A stretch of DNA of 64,000 bases. Source: an uncultured Cryomorphaceae bacterium. GTDB lineage: Bacteria > Bacteroidota > Bacteroidia > Flavobacteriales > Schleiferiaceae. The DNA lies in NCBI GenBank assembly GCA_937120475.1, contig CAKZJV010000007.1, forward strand, positions 1,194,068 through 1,258,067, read 5' to 3'. Below the pieces are notes generated by a model that was not told the DNA's origin, searched no databases, and worked only from the letters and a program-made list of their open reading frames with translations. Below, in pieces: positions 27,356-36,320 of this stretch; position 1 is the stretch's first letter, and every line of letters begins with the position of its first letter. The translations under genes and the position numbers were made by a program.

Positions 27356-28216
27356 ATGGCCTTATTTCCGGTCAATGAAATCCATACCCTCCTTTTTACG
27401 GCAGCCTCTAAAGCCGGAGTAGAGCAATTTGACAAACGTGGTTTTGAAATTCTAGCTAAAAAAATCCAGGAGGAAATCCCCAGAAGTGAGTATGGGGTTC
27501 TTCTTTCCTACCGCTACCTTCGGGAGTCTATTTACGACAGTTTAATGGATTCCATCCAAAAGGGGGAAGATGAAATTGGATTTAACCCAGACTATATAGA
27601 TACCCTTTGCCAGTTTGCCGGATATAAAAGTTTTAACACCTTTCATGAACACTTTGAGAAGTGGCAAAAAGAATTAGAAGCTCTGATATCCGAACCGGCC
27701 CGTATTGCCATTTTATTTTCTCCGGAAGAACAAAAAGATGCCGAAGAAATCCGAAATATAGCTGAACTTAACAAGTTGGAGTGTACCATGCAGGTACTAC
27801 AAAATAAAGGGGAGGAGGTGGAAACCCTTCCTCACGAGGTACTTTTTGCCATAATTGTTTTAGGGGAGTCGCTGCAATTGCGAAGCACCCTGGAGCGAAC
27901 CTCAAAATGGGTAGAAAATATCTCCTCCCCTGTTTTTTTCTTTTTATCCAACCCACTTATAAAAGACCGTCTTCCACCCGATTGGAATTCCCGGCCCTTT
28001 CTAAAACCCAGAGACCGGCATCTATTCTTTTCCATGATACAAATGCACACCAAAAAACTACTGGGTAAGAGTTTTAAGGCCAAAGAGGGTGGTGTGTCTA
28101 TGCACATCCAGGCCCAAAACATCGGTACTATATTCGTAGGACACAATCATATTCATACCCGCTTTTCAGCCGTGGAGGACATCCCCTTGGGTAAGGAAGG
28201 GACTTCTGATCACTAG
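27356..28216 (+). CDS. Three-module protein of unknown function
   Basis: A 286-residue cytosolic protein I do not recognise as a named family. Residues 1-105 are helical and end in a conserved-looking core (LLSYRYLRESIYDSL, then DYIDTLCQFAGYKSFNTF) that resembles HTH-like N-terminal modules seen in Bacteroidota. Residues 113-235 look like an alpha/beta Rossmann or TIR-like fold: strand ARIAILFS, helix, strand CTMQVLQ, strand EVLFAIIVLG, helix with SKWVENIS, strand SPVFFFLSN. The tail (247-275) is beta-like with GTIFVGHNHIH. Three-part signalling or conflict proteins often look like this, but that is inference. It follows the LytTR regulator. Confidence 0.55.
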   Translation: MALFPVNEIHTLLFTAASKAGVEQFDKRGFEILAKKIQEEIPRSEYGVLLSYRYLRESIYDSLMDSIQKGEDEIGFNPDYIDTLCQFAGYKSFNTFHEHFEKWQKELEALISEPARIAILFSPEEQKDAEEIRNIAELNKLECTMQVLQNKGEEVETLPHEVLFAIIVLGESLQLRSTLERTSKWVENISSPVFFFLSNPLIKDRLPPDWNSRPFLKPRDRHLFFSMIQMHTKKLLGKSFKAKEGGVSMHIQAQNIGTIFVGHNHIHTRFSAVEDIPLGKEGTSDH

Positions 28217-28308
28217 CCAAACCCACCTTGCGAATATTGATCTATCAAGATTTAAAAAAAATCATATATTGTAAGGTATTTCATTCATCATTAATTTAAA
28301 CTTACATT

Positions 28309-28719
28309 ATGAAAACTCTAATTTTGAAAGGAATGGGTTGTTTAGCCTTCTTCCTTATTTCTAGCCTGGCCTTTGCCCAAACAACCAACCTTGTGGTAAG
28401 TAACAGCACAGATTGTTATTATTATGTAAAGGCAAAAGCTACCAACTCAACCAATTGCGATGGGTGTACTGGTGTGGCCTGCATTCCCCCTAACACTGAA
28501 GTGGCCATTTCACCCTGTGGTGGTGAAGACCTGAACTGGAATGCAATAGAGATAGCTCCGGCCGATCAAAATTGTCGTGAGTGTGAACGTCCGGTAACTG
28601 TGAGCAGATTATTCAGTTGCTTCCCTTATCCTAATACAGCTACAGGACATCATTGTGACGGCAACTGTGCTACATTCACAGCCGACTTCAGCACTGCAAA
28701 TACCCTCCTTATTTACTAG
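28309..28719 (+). CDS. Small secreted cysteine-rich protein
   Basis: A 136-residue protein with signal peptide 1-23 (hydrophobic FFLISSLAFAQ) and ten or so cysteines in the mature part (for example STDCYYY, TNCDGCTGVAC, NCRECERP, HHCDGNC), so it should be disulfide-bonded outside the cytoplasm. No T9SS C-terminal domain or lipobox is seen. I do not recognise the family. It is monocistronic and closed by a strong terminator. The CDGC and CREC motifs could coordinate a metal, but nothing in the sequence proves it. Confidence 0.65.
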   Translation: MKTLILKGMGCLAFFLISSLAFAQTTNLVVSNSTDCYYYVKAKATNSTNCDGCTGVACIPPNTEVAISPCGGEDLNWNAIEIAPADQNCRECERPVTVSRLFSCFPYPNTATGHHCDGNCATFTADFSTANTLLIY

Positions 28720-28740
28720 TAGCTCGTGAATAACCTAATA

Positions 28741-28769
28741 AAAGGGAGCGCGCTACGCTCCCTTTTTTT
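28741..28769 (+). terminator. Rho-independent terminator
   Basis: AAAGGGAGCG CGCTA CGCTCCCTTT with a following T run (seven T in 28763-28769): a textbook intrinsic terminator for the Cys-rich protein gene. Confidence 0.9.
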
Positions 28770-28806
28770 GTTTCCATCAAATAGTATGATTTTATTTTCA
28801 GTATTT

Positions 28807-28837
28807 TTTGAAAATTAAAAAACCAATTGTACATTTG
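28807..28837 (+). promoter_or_regulatory. Promoter of GbsR-type regulator
   Basis: TTTG (28807-28810), 19-base spacer, TACATTTG (28830-28837). Both elements match the Bacteroidota promoter. The predicted transcription start is about the ATG at 28842, so the mRNA may be leaderless or nearly so. Confidence 0.65.
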
Positions 28838-28841
28838 TGGT

Positions 28842-29342
28842 ATGGAATTGCAAGAAGCCAAAGAAAAATTTATCCAAACCTGGGGTGCCCTGGGAAGTCA
28901 ATGGGGTATTAACCGCACCATGTCCTCCATTCATGCTTTGCTGATAACCAGTAATGAACCACTTAGCACGGAGAATATTATGGAGCAGCTCAAAATATCA
29001 CGAGGCAACGCTAATATGAATATTCGCGCTTTAATAGACTGGGGCCTGGTAAAGAAGCAATTGCTGGCCGGAGAACGCAAAGACTATTTCACCGCCAGTA
29101 AAGATGTTTGGGAAATTGCACGCGTCATTGCCAAAGAAAGAAGAAAGCGGGAATTGCAGCCGGTAATAGAGATAGTAAGTGAGTTGAAGGACATCCGGGA
29201 AAAAAATGAGGAGGCAGAAGCATTTAAGGAAGTAATCAGCAATATGGAAAACTTTACCACCCAGGTGGATCGTGTTTTAGAGAAGTTTGTGAAGTCGGAT
29301 CGCAACTGGTTTTACCGGTCCCTGTTGAACCTGATCCGCTAA
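28842..29342 (+). CDS. GbsR/MarR-type transcriptional regulator
   Basis: A 166-residue winged-helix regulator of the GbsR type. The ATG at 28842 is preferred to an earlier TTG because it leaves the promoter box outside the gene. Family marks are GALGSQWGINRTMSSIHALL near the start, the recognition region SRGNANMNIRALIDWGLVKK, and GERKDYFTASKDVW. The C-terminal half is a long coiled helix (about 90-150). GbsR proteins respond to small molecules such as choline in Bacillus, but the ligand here is unknown. It leads an operon with three small membrane proteins and may regulate them. Confidence 0.8.
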   Translation: MELQEAKEKFIQTWGALGSQWGINRTMSSIHALLITSNEPLSTENIMEQLKISRGNANMNIRALIDWGLVKKQLLAGERKDYFTASKDVWEIARVIAKERRKRELQPVIEIVSELKDIREKNEEAEAFKEVISNMENFTTQVDRVLEKFVKSDRNWFYRSLLNLIR

Positions 29343-29389
29343 AATTTTTTACTCTACACCTTTCAATTTTTTCTGAAAATTCTAAAAAT

Positions 29390-29728
29390 ATGAATTTAAA
29401 TATCCTTGCTTACGCCTTTTACTTCGGCATAACGGCCTTTATCACCTTACGGGTTGGCTGGTTGTTTTACCATTATGGTGCTAACTACCTGTATGAATTA
29501 TACCCACAACAACAGGAACTGGCGGATAGCTTAAACCGCATACTACTCATCGGCTATTATCTGCTTAATCTCGGACATATAGCCCACAGCCTGCACCATT
29601 GGCCATTAATAACCTCTGAGTTGCAGATGATAGAACTCCTTAGTCAAAAAACCGGGTTCATCTGCCTGGTACTTGGGGTTATACACTTTGCAAATATGCT
29701 TTGGGTAAGGCTTTGGAAAAAAATTTAA
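29390..29728 (+). CDS. Small three-helix membrane protein, paralogue A
   Basis: A 112-residue protein with about three membrane helices (residues 5-27, 50-70, 85-105), a periplasmic or cytosolic loop rich in Tyr and Gln (LYELYPQQQELADSLNR) between the first two, and the conserved stretch LIGYYLLNLGHIAHSLHHW. The architecture mirrors the next gene, and the shared LNxG / YYLLNxG motif suggests tandem duplication. There is no known domain I can name. It belongs to the GbsR operon, 47 bases after the regulator. Confidence 0.65.
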   Translation: MNLNILAYAFYFGITAFITLRVGWLFYHYGANYLYELYPQQQELADSLNRILLIGYYLLNLGHIAHSLHHWPLITSELQMIELLSQKTGFICLVLGVIHFANMLWVRLWKKI

Positions 29729-29752
29729 TTCTAATCTTTAAATCTAAATATC

Positions 29753-30145
29753 ATGTACAATCTCACCGTAGTTGCCTATTACATTTACATTCCTCTTACC
29801 CTGCTACTCACCTGGTATGTAGCTCATAACCTCTTTAAAAATGGACTGGTCTATATGCGTGACATCTTTAATGGCCGGGAAGAAATTGCCATTAGTACCA
29901 ATCAACTGTTCAAAACGGGGTTTTATTTACTGAACGTAGGTTTTGCCCTTTGGATACTTGAAATGGGTATAATTGACAACACCCAGGAAATGATTGAGGA
30001 GCTCGGCCAGAAAGTGGGAGGGTTCAGCATTTACCTTGGGTTGGTGCTCTTTTTTAACCTGTTTATGTTTTTCCGGGGCAAAAAGGTGGCCAGGGAAAAC
30101 CGCTTAGCGGCAGAGCGAGCTAAACTTCAAAATGCAGAATTATGA
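29753..30145 (+). CDS. Small three-helix membrane protein, paralogue B
   Basis: A 130-residue membrane protein with helices at about 5-27, 50-72 and 90-110 and a charged cytosolic tail (KKVARENRLAAERAKLQ). It is related to the preceding 112-residue protein: the loop FNGREEIAISTNQLFKTGFYLLNVGFALWI matches LYELYPQQQELADSLNRILLIGYYLLNLG in the other. It overlaps the next gene by 4 bases (ATGA), so those two are coupled. Function unknown. Confidence 0.65.
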   Translation: MYNLTVVAYYIYIPLTLLLTWYVAHNLFKNGLVYMRDIFNGREEIAISTNQLFKTGFYLLNVGFALWILEMGIIDNTQEMIEELGQKVGGFSIYLGLVLFFNLFMFFRGKKVARENRLAAERAKLQNAEL

Positions 30146-30603
30146 AAAAGGGAATTTTTCTCAGTCGTTTAGCAGGTTTTACCATCAGCCTGGTTGGAAT
30201 AGGCGTTGCTATACTGCAAATGCTAGTCGTTCAAGGGGAGACCAGCCTCGAAAAAATAGCATCTGCATTGAAGATCATTTTTGAGTTACCAGTGCTCTCA
30301 GCCGTTATACTGGCTTTAATTAACGGGCCTTTGATTGCTTCCATCTTATTCAAACGTTATTCGATTGAACGCGGAAAAAGCATTTGGGCAGGAATTATTG
30401 GAGCCCTTGTTTCGCTTAGTTCTATGGTTTTAATAGCCCATGCTGTTAACTTAATACAGTCCGGTGCAGATGCAGACTGGTTGGGTGCCCTATTGTTTTA
30501 TTGGGTCTTCACTATGATTGGTGCTGGCATCCCGGCAATTGTTCTGGGGGCTATTCAGGGATTCTGGATTTATAGAATTCGACTCAAGGTTCCAGCGGAA
30601 TAA
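30142..30603 (+). CDS. Four-helix membrane protein
   Basis: A 153-residue membrane protein with four hydrophobic segments (about 8-30, 48-68, 80-101 and 115-142), the second to third joined by a basic loop (FKRYSIERGKS). It has no recognisable family motif. The sequence is distinct from paralogues A and B in the same operon. It ends just before a strong bidirectional terminator. A role in an envelope complex regulated by the GbsR-type protein is an inference from operon context only. Confidence 0.6.
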   Translation: MKKGIFLSRLAGFTISLVGIGVAILQMLVVQGETSLEKIASALKIIFELPVLSAVILALINGPLIASILFKRYSIERGKSIWAGIIGALVSLSSMVLIAHAVNLIQSGADADWLGALLFYWVFTMIGAGIPAIVLGAIQGFWIYRIRLKVPAE

Positions 30604-30636
30604 TTAAAAAAGGGCGCAGTGCGCCCTTTTTTAATT
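30602..30636. terminator. Bidirectional terminator
   Basis: A perfect 16-bp stem AATTAAAAAAGGGCGC / GCGCCCTTTTTTAATT with a 3-base loop closes the GbsR operon on the plus strand and the icmF gene on the minus strand. Confidence 0.92.
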
Positions 30637-33600
30637 ACATATTTCTACGGTATTGCCCGCCTACTTCAAACAGGGCGGTGGTAATTTGTCCCAGCGAACA
30701 GTATTTTACCGCTTCCAGCAATACATCGAACATATTGTCATTATGGATAGCCGCTTGTTGTAGTTTTTTCAGCCACTGGCTGCTTTGATCTTCGTTCTTT
30801 TTATGCAGGCGGCCCAGCATTTCAATCTGGTACTCTTTCTCCTCCTGGGTGGCACGGATTACCTCCCCGGGGCGAACGGTTGGGGAACCGGTGGAGCTCA
30901 AAAAGGTGTTTACGCCCACAATAGGATAGTCTCCGGTATGTTTCAGCGTTTCGTAATACAAACTTTCCTCTTGTATTTTTCCACGTTGATACATGGTTTC
31001 CATGGCACCCAGTACACCTCCCCTTTCGGTAATACGGTCAAATTCGGTCAATACGGCTTCTTCCACGAGATCAGTCAATTCCTCTATGATGAAGCTACCT
31101 TGAATAGGGTTTTCATTTTTGGCCAGACCTAATTCTTTATTGATGATCAATTGAATAGCCATCGCCCTGCGCACACTTTCTTCGGTAGGCGTAGTAATCG
31201 CCTCATCGTAGGCATTGGTATGCAGGGAATTACAGTTATCGTAAATAGCGTACAGGGCTTGCAGGGTGGTACGTATATCGTTGAACTGTATTTCCTGGGC
31301 ATGTAGGGAGCGGCCGGAGGTTTGGATGTGGTATTTCAGCATCTGCGCCCGGGCATTGGCACCATATTTATGTTTCAGGGCCTTACTCCAAATCCTGCGG
31401 GCCGCACGGCCGATTACCGCGTATTCCGGATCGATTCCATTACTGAAAAAGAAACTGAGGTTCGGGCCGAATTCATTGATATCCATACCCCGACTCAGGT
31501 AATACTCTACGTAGGTAAAGCCATTGGCCAGGGTAAAAGCCAATTGCGTAATGGGGTTGGCCCCGGCCTCCGCAATGTGATAACCACTGATGGATACTGA
31601 ATAGAAGTTTCGAACCTTTTTAGCAATAAAACTTTCCTGAACATCACCCATAAGGCGCAATGCAAATTCAGTGGAGAAAATACAGGTGTTCTGAGCCTGG
31701 TCTTCCTTCAGTATATCAGCCTGCACCGTTCCACGTACGGTGGCCAGGGTACGGGCCTTAATCTCACGATATACCTCTTCTTCCAAAACCTGGTCACCGG
31801 TAATCCCCAGTAACATCAGTCCGAGTCCGCTGTTTCCTTCCGGCAAATCACCGTTTACCGCCACACCGGAAAGCACTTCCTTCTGGGCTTTTTCATTCAC
31901 CTCGGTGGCTCCGGTTTCTACTTCGTTATTGTCTTCAATTTTTTGTTCTTCTCCCCTTTTGGCAATGTTACCTTGATACATTGGGCGTTTCAATCCCCGA
32001 TCATCGTAGAGGGCTTTCAGCTTGGCTTCTACCTGAGCTTCCAGACCGTTTTCGCGGATGTATTTTTCACACTGCTGATCGATAGCCGCATTCATGAAAA
32101 AAGCCAGCAACATAGGAGCCGGACCATTGATGGTCATACTTACGGAGGTGGTTGGATCGCAAAGATCAAAACCGGAGTATAATTTTTTGGCATCATCAAG
32201 ACAGCAAATGCTAACGCCTGAATTACCGATCTTTCCATAAATATCAGGACGGTAATCGGGGTCATTACCGTAAAGGGTGACCGAATCAAAAGCCGTGCTT
32301 AGGCGCGCTGCAGGCATATCCAGGCTCACATAGTGAAAACGCCTGTTGGTACGTTCGGGACCACCTTCACCGGCAAACATCCGGGTTGGATCTTCACCGG
32401 TTCGCTTGAACGGGTAAATTCCTGACGTATAGGGGAACTCCCCCGGTACATTTTCCTGAAGATTCCATTTAAGCAAGTCGCCCCAGGCTCGGTAACGCGG
32501 TAAGGAAACCTTAGGTACCTGGGTATGACTGAGCGATTCCGTATGCGTTTTAATCTCTATTTTTTTATCGCGTACGGTGAAGGTATAAACATCATCTTTA
32601 TAAAGCTTCACCTTGGCTTCCCAGTCCTTAATAATATCCCAATTATGCGGGTCCAGGTCTTTTTTGATTTCTTTGAACTTGCTCAACAGCTTTTGCACGG
32701 TTTCATCGTCTGATTCTGCCGGCTCCTTGATCATATCCGGACCACCAAAGGTGAGTATGGCCTGATACAGTCCATAAAGCTTTTGAGCCACTTCCCCTTG
32801 CTCTTCCACCTTTTGGTCATAAGCACGGTTATTCTCCGAAATTTCAGAAAGGTAACGGGTGCGGTTGGGAGGAATAATGTAGATTTTTTCACTCATCTCC
32901 TCACTACTCATAAAACTGCTTTTGAGCTGCTCCGCACCGGTTCTTTCCACAATCTTATCCATAATGGCACGGTAAAGTTGGTTGGTACCCGGATCATTGA
33001 ACTGGCTGGCAATACTGCCATATACCGGCATATCATCTGTATTCTTATCAAAAAGCTGGTGGTTGCGCTGATACTGTTTCTTCACGTCACGCAACGCATC
33101 CAGGGCACCGCGCTTATCGAACTTATTCAGGGCAATAATGTCCGCAAAGTCCAGCATATCAATTTTTTCCAGCTGTGTAGCCGCACCGTATTCCGGAGTC
33201 ATCACGTACAGTGAAACATCACTATGTTCGATGATCTCCGTATCACTCTGACCAATACCCGAAGTTTCCAGTACAATAAGGTCGTAATTAGCGGCTTTGA
33301 GAATATTTACCGCTTCCTGCACGTGTTTACTGAGAGCCAGGTTGCTCTGACGGGTGGCCAGGGAGCGCATATACACCCGGTCATTACGGATGGCATTCAT
33401 CCGGATTCGATCCCCCAGAAGGGCTCCCCCGGTTTTACGTTTACTGGGGTCCACCGAAACAATGGCAATGGTTTTATCTTCGAAGTCCATCAGGAATCTT
33501 CTAACCAATTCGTCCACCAATGACGACTTACCGGCCCCACCGGTTCCGGTTATTCCCAATACAGGTGTTTTTACCGCAGCCGCCTTTTTATCGATGGCAT

Positions 33601-34153
33601 CCAAAACTTCACGGGATTGTTCCATGTAGTTTTCCGCAGCCGAAATTAGTCGGGCAATGGCCGGTTTGAACTTTTCGTCCAGTTGGTCAATCTCACCGTT
33701 TATATCCTTTCCCGTGGGAAAATCCGATTTCTCCACCATATCGTTGATCATCCCTTGCAAACCCATTTCACGGCCATCGTCAGGGGAATAAATACGATCA
33801 ATACCATACTCGTGTAGTTCTTCAATTTCTTCGGGCAGAATTACACCGCCACCGCCACCGAAAATCTTGATATGTTCGGCTCCTTTTTCATTTAAAAGAT
33901 CACGCATGTACTTAAAGTATTCAATATGGCCACCCTGGTAAGAGGTCATGGCAATGGCCTGGGCATCTTCCTGAATGGCAGTATTGACCACCTCCTCAAC
34001 GGAGCGGTCGTGGCCAAGGTGTATTACCTCGCAGCCAGTGGCCTGAATGATGCGCCTCATAATATTGATGGCGGCATCATGCCCGTCAAAAAGGGAGGCG
34101 GCTGTAACTATGCGGATCTTATTTTTGGGAGTATATGGAGCTACTTGTTGCAT
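30635..34153 (-). CDS. icmF: Isobutyryl-CoA mutase fused (IcmF)
   Basis: A 1172-residue fused acyl-CoA mutase (start placed at ATG 34153; an upstream in-frame codon adds 11 residues). Layout: N-terminal B12-binding domain (DGHDAA with the lower-ligand His at 25), MeaB-like GTPase chaperone (GTGGAGKSS near 203-211, [16 protein letters not shown]), then mutase barrel from about 550. Two substrate residues indicate the isobutyryl-CoA class: Phe593 in RMFAGE, where methylmalonyl-CoA mutase has Tyr, and Gln821 in AQNTCIF, where it has Arg. A low-complexity insert near 735-770 ([14 protein letters not shown]) separates them. It needs adenosylcobalamin and GTP. A single gene between two terminators. 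Confidence 0.88.
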   Translation of the reverse strand: MQQVAPYTPKNKIRIVTAASLFDGHDAAINIMRRIIQATGCEVIHLGHDRSVEEVVNTAIQEDAQAIAMTSYQGGHIEYFKYMRDLLNEKGAEHIKIFGGGGGVILPEEIEELHEYGIDRIYSPDDGREMGLQGMINDMVEKSDFPTGKDINGEIDQLDEKFKPAIARLISAAENYMEQSREVLDAIDKKAAAVKTPVLGITGTGGAGKSSLVDELVRRFLMDFEDKTIAIVSVDPSKRKTGGALLGDRIRMNAIRNDRVYMRSLATRQSNLALSKHVQEAVNILKAANYDLIVLETSGIGQSDTEIIEHSDVSLYVMTPEYGAATQLEKIDMLDFADIIALNKFDKRGALDALRDVKKQYQRNHQLFDKNTDDMPVYGSIASQFNDPGTNQLYRAIMDKIVERTGAEQLKSSFMSSEEMSEKIYIIPPNRTRYLSEISENNRAYDQKVEEQGEVAQKLYGLYQAILTFGGPDMIKEPAESDDETVQKLLSKFKEIKKDLDPHNWDIIKDWEAKVKLYKDDVYTFTVRDKKIEIKTHTESLSHTQVPKVSLPRYRAWGDLLKWNLQENVPGEFPYTSGIYPFKRTGEDPTRMFAGEGGPERTNRRFHYVSLDMPAARLSTAFDSVTLYGNDPDYRPDIYGKIGNSGVSICCLDDAKKLYSGFDLCDPTTSVSMTINGPAPMLLAFFMNAAIDQQCEKYIRENGLEAQVEAKLKALYDDRGLKRPMYQGNIAKRGEEQKIEDNNEVETGATEVNEKAQKEVLSGVAVNGDLPEGNSGLGLMLLGITGDQVLEEEVYREIKARTLATVRGTVQADILKEDQAQNTCIFSTEFALRLMGDVQESFIAKKVRNFYSVSISGYHIAEAGANPITQLAFTLANGFTYVEYYLSRGMDINEFGPNLSFFFSNGIDPEYAVIGRAARRIWSKALKHKYGANARAQMLKYHIQTSGRSLHAQEIQFNDIRTTLQALYAIYDNCNSLHTNAYDEAITTPTEESVRRAMAIQLIINKELGLAKNENPIQGSFIIEELTDLVEEAVLTEFDRITERGGVLGAMETMYQRGKIQEESLYYETLKHTGDYPIVGVNTFLSSTGSPTVRPGEVIRATQEEKEYQIEMLGRLHKKNEDQSSQWLKKLQQAAIHNDNMFDVLLEAVKYCSLGQITTALFEVGGQYRRNM

Positions 34154-34343
34154 CGTTGAATATTTGAAGCCTACAAAGTTAATCAATGTGACTATGGCTG
34201 GGCAAATACCCGGCCTATTACAATGGTTTACCTTAAGCGTTTTCTAACTTCCGGGCACAATTACACCGGCTAAGCTTAGTCACACTCAATGGGGCTGGTA
34301 TGTTTAGGAATGATTTTAGTTATTTGCCAGTAGTGAATTTTAT

Positions 34344-34760
34344 ATGAGAACATTACTTTTTCTGATCTTAATTGGTTTGAGTGATTTGGCCTTCGCACAA
34401 ACCCCGGTGGACAGTCTTCCCAATCCGGCAAGAAACCGAGCGGTATTATTAAAGCCTTTCACTATTGAGGCCAAGGTAATCAGTTTGCTGCAAGGCCATG
34501 ATGATATCGGTGTTGTGCAAATCACCAAAGTGGCAACTAATCCCTGGAACCTTAAAAAAGGAGATGAAATACTGGTGAGCTTTCTCATTAAACCGGAGAA
34601 TTCCAAAAAAGTAGCCGGTGGCGACCTTATTCGGGCCGAAACCATAGGTACCATGAATAAGAATACCGTACAGGTAGATTACAGGGTTTTGCGCTATTCT
34701 GTTTTGATGTCGGCTATAAAAGCTTCAGAAGTTCCTTCAAACTCTGAATCTCAAAAGTAA
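34344..34760 (+). CDS. Secreted protein of unknown function
   Basis: A 138-residue protein with a signal peptide (about 1-19, ending DLAFAQ) and a beta-rich mature part with charged strands (DDIGVVQITKVATN, KGDEILVSF, NTVQVDYRVLRYSV). No known family or sorting domain was recognised. Its 3' end overlaps the convergent HAD gene by 47 bases. A small periplasmic protein is the safest description. Confidence 0.55.
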   Translation: MRTLLFLILIGLSDLAFAQTPVDSLPNPARNRAVLLKPFTIEAKVISLLQGHDDIGVVQITKVATNPWNLKKGDEILVSFLIKPENSKKVAGGDLIRAETIGTMNKNTVQVDYRVLRYSVLMSAIKASEVPSNSESQK

Positions 34761-35418
34761 CCTCTTCCCGGTGTGGCTCACCTTCGGGATTGAAGTACAC
34801 CTGATCAATACCACTGTTGCGGGCACCGATAATATCCGCTTCCAGATTATCACCGATCATCAGCGATTCACCCTGAAGGGCTCCGGTACGCCTCAGTGCC
34901 TCTGAAAAAATAGGAGCATGCGGTTTATTAACGCCAATAGACTCCGAAGTAATGATATACTTGAAATAAGGTTTCAACCCACCCCGGCTTAATTTTACAT
35001 CCTGAATTTCGGTAAAACCGTTGGTTAAAATGTGTAAATCATAACGGGGTGCCAGGTAATCCAACACCTCCAAAGCATAGGGTACTAAAGCAGTTTGATA
35101 CGGACTGATCTCCAGGTACTCCCTGTCGAGGGTTACGCCCAGGTTTTCATCTTCCACATCGTAAGCCGCCAGGGCCTGCTTAAACCTTTCTTTGCGCAGC
35201 GTTATTTTATCCACACTTCCTTCCCGGTATTGGGCCCACAAGGCATTATTTACCTGCAGGTAGGTGGCTCTAAAAGCTTCTTCCGAAACTTTTAGTCTTT
35301 CCTCCAATCCATATTTTACAAATAGCTGGCTCAGGGCCAGGTTGGAGTTGGTGTGAAAATCCCAAAGGGTATGATCGAGATCGAAAAAAAGGTGGCGGTA
35401 TTGTTTCACTTCAGCCAT
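34714..35418 (-). CDS. YjjG-family noncanonical pyrimidine nucleotidase
   Basis: A 234-residue HAD phosphatase. Motif I is FFDLDHTLWDF (Asp13 and Asp15), motif II ILTNGFTEIQ, and motif IV SLMIGDNLEADIIGARNSGI. The cap helices lie between. The YjjG group hydrolyses damaged or noncanonical pyrimidine nucleotides, such as 5-fluoro-dUMP or dUMP analogues, which keeps them out of DNA. Its start overlaps the 3' end of the next upstream minus-strand gene, 12 bases apart. Its 3' end overlaps a convergent small gene by 47 bases. Confidence 0.88.
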   Translation of the reverse strand: MAEVKQYRHLFFDLDHTLWDFHTNSNLALSQLFVKYGLEERLKVSEEAFRATYLQVNNALWAQYREGSVDKITLRKERFKQALAAYDVEDENLGVTLDREYLEISPYQTALVPYALEVLDYLAPRYDLHILTNGFTEIQDVKLSRGGLKPYFKYIITSESIGVNKPHAPIFSEALRRTGALQGESLMIGDNLEADIIGARNSGIDQVYFNPEGEPHREEVTFEIQSLKELLKLL

Positions 35419-36320
35419 TTCAAAAAGAAAGGTAAGCCATTGTACTTTAAGTTCTGATAAGGGTAAACCTCAGCACCGAACCCCTGGTAAAAACGAGCCA
35501 GGCCCGGTTCGTTACTTCCCTCAAAATCCAATCTTTTGGATTTGCCGCATTGCATAATAATATACTCGTTAAGTAAATAAGCCATGGCCTGACGTTTTCG
35601 CCCCGCTTCCGTATTACCCGTAAATAATAGGGTAAGGCGGTTGCCGAATTCTGTGATAAAAATTCCGGCTTCCACCTGGTTTCCTTCACCGTATAAGGTC
35701 CATAAATACCCACAGGAACGATGCAGGCAAGCGAACATCACTCTTTCAAGGTTGCGGTAAAAGGAATCCGGAAGTTTCAGCTCCTTTCCCCGGTCCTGCT
35801 TAAATAATTCAATCAGCCGTTCAGGACCATCATTCTCAAAAAGCTGCCAGCTGTTTTTGGCCGCCTTACGCAGGTTGCGTTTAAGGTTGTTGGAGTAGGA
35901 ATCGTAAACCTCTTCATAAGATTTATCCAATTCAAGAATGTAATTGTTATTACTCTTCCATTGACCGTTCGATATTTTAGGCGTCCAGGGGTGGGTATCG
36001 TTAAGATAAACATCGGCAAAGCGGCAATTTTTTACCAAAGCACCGGTGAAACGCTCCAGTAGCTTCTGGTTAAGCCTCTTTTTAGAAAAAACTCCCAATT
36101 GTTGTACGGCAAAGGGGCGAAAAAAATACCTCACTCCCATTTTATCTCGAACCGGCAAAGGCCAAACCGCATCATAATCATTGAGTACCAAAGCATCCCA
36201 GCTTTCGCAAACCGTATCCAGGTACCAGGAGAGGCCATAAATAAGCTGAGCCTTATCCAGCTTTATGCATTGATCATATTTGTCGCGATTAATATAGGCG
36301 TGTTGTACGTAGCGAATCAT
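35406..36320 (-). CDS. GNAT/FemAB-like acyltransferase
   Basis: A 304-residue GNAT-fold protein of the type found near surface-polysaccharide genes. I place the start at ATG 36320, which overlaps the deacetylase stop by 4 bases; a longer frame would add 16 residues. Marks: EEVYDSYSNNLKRNLRKA in the first half, RQAMAYLLNEYIIMQCGKSKRLDFEGSNEPGLARFYQGFG in the second. The DFEGSN element and tail resemble the gene at 62809, so the two are paralogues. The acyl donor and acceptor are unknown. It follows the DUF7033 deacetylase in the same operon. Confidence 0.65.
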   Translation of the reverse strand: MIRYVQHAYINRDKYDQCIKLDKAQLIYGLSWYLDTVCESWDALVLNDYDAVWPLPVRDKMGVRYFFRPFAVQQLGVFSKKRLNQKLLERFTGALVKNCRFADVYLNDTHPWTPKISNGQWKSNNNYILELDKSYEEVYDSYSNNLKRNLRKAAKNSWQLFENDGPERLIELFKQDRGKELKLPDSFYRNLERVMFACLHRSCGYLWTLYGEGNQVEAGIFITEFGNRLTLLFTGNTEAGRKRQAMAYLLNEYIIMQCGKSKRLDFEGSNEPGLARFYQGFGAEVYPYQNLKYNGLPFFLKWLK

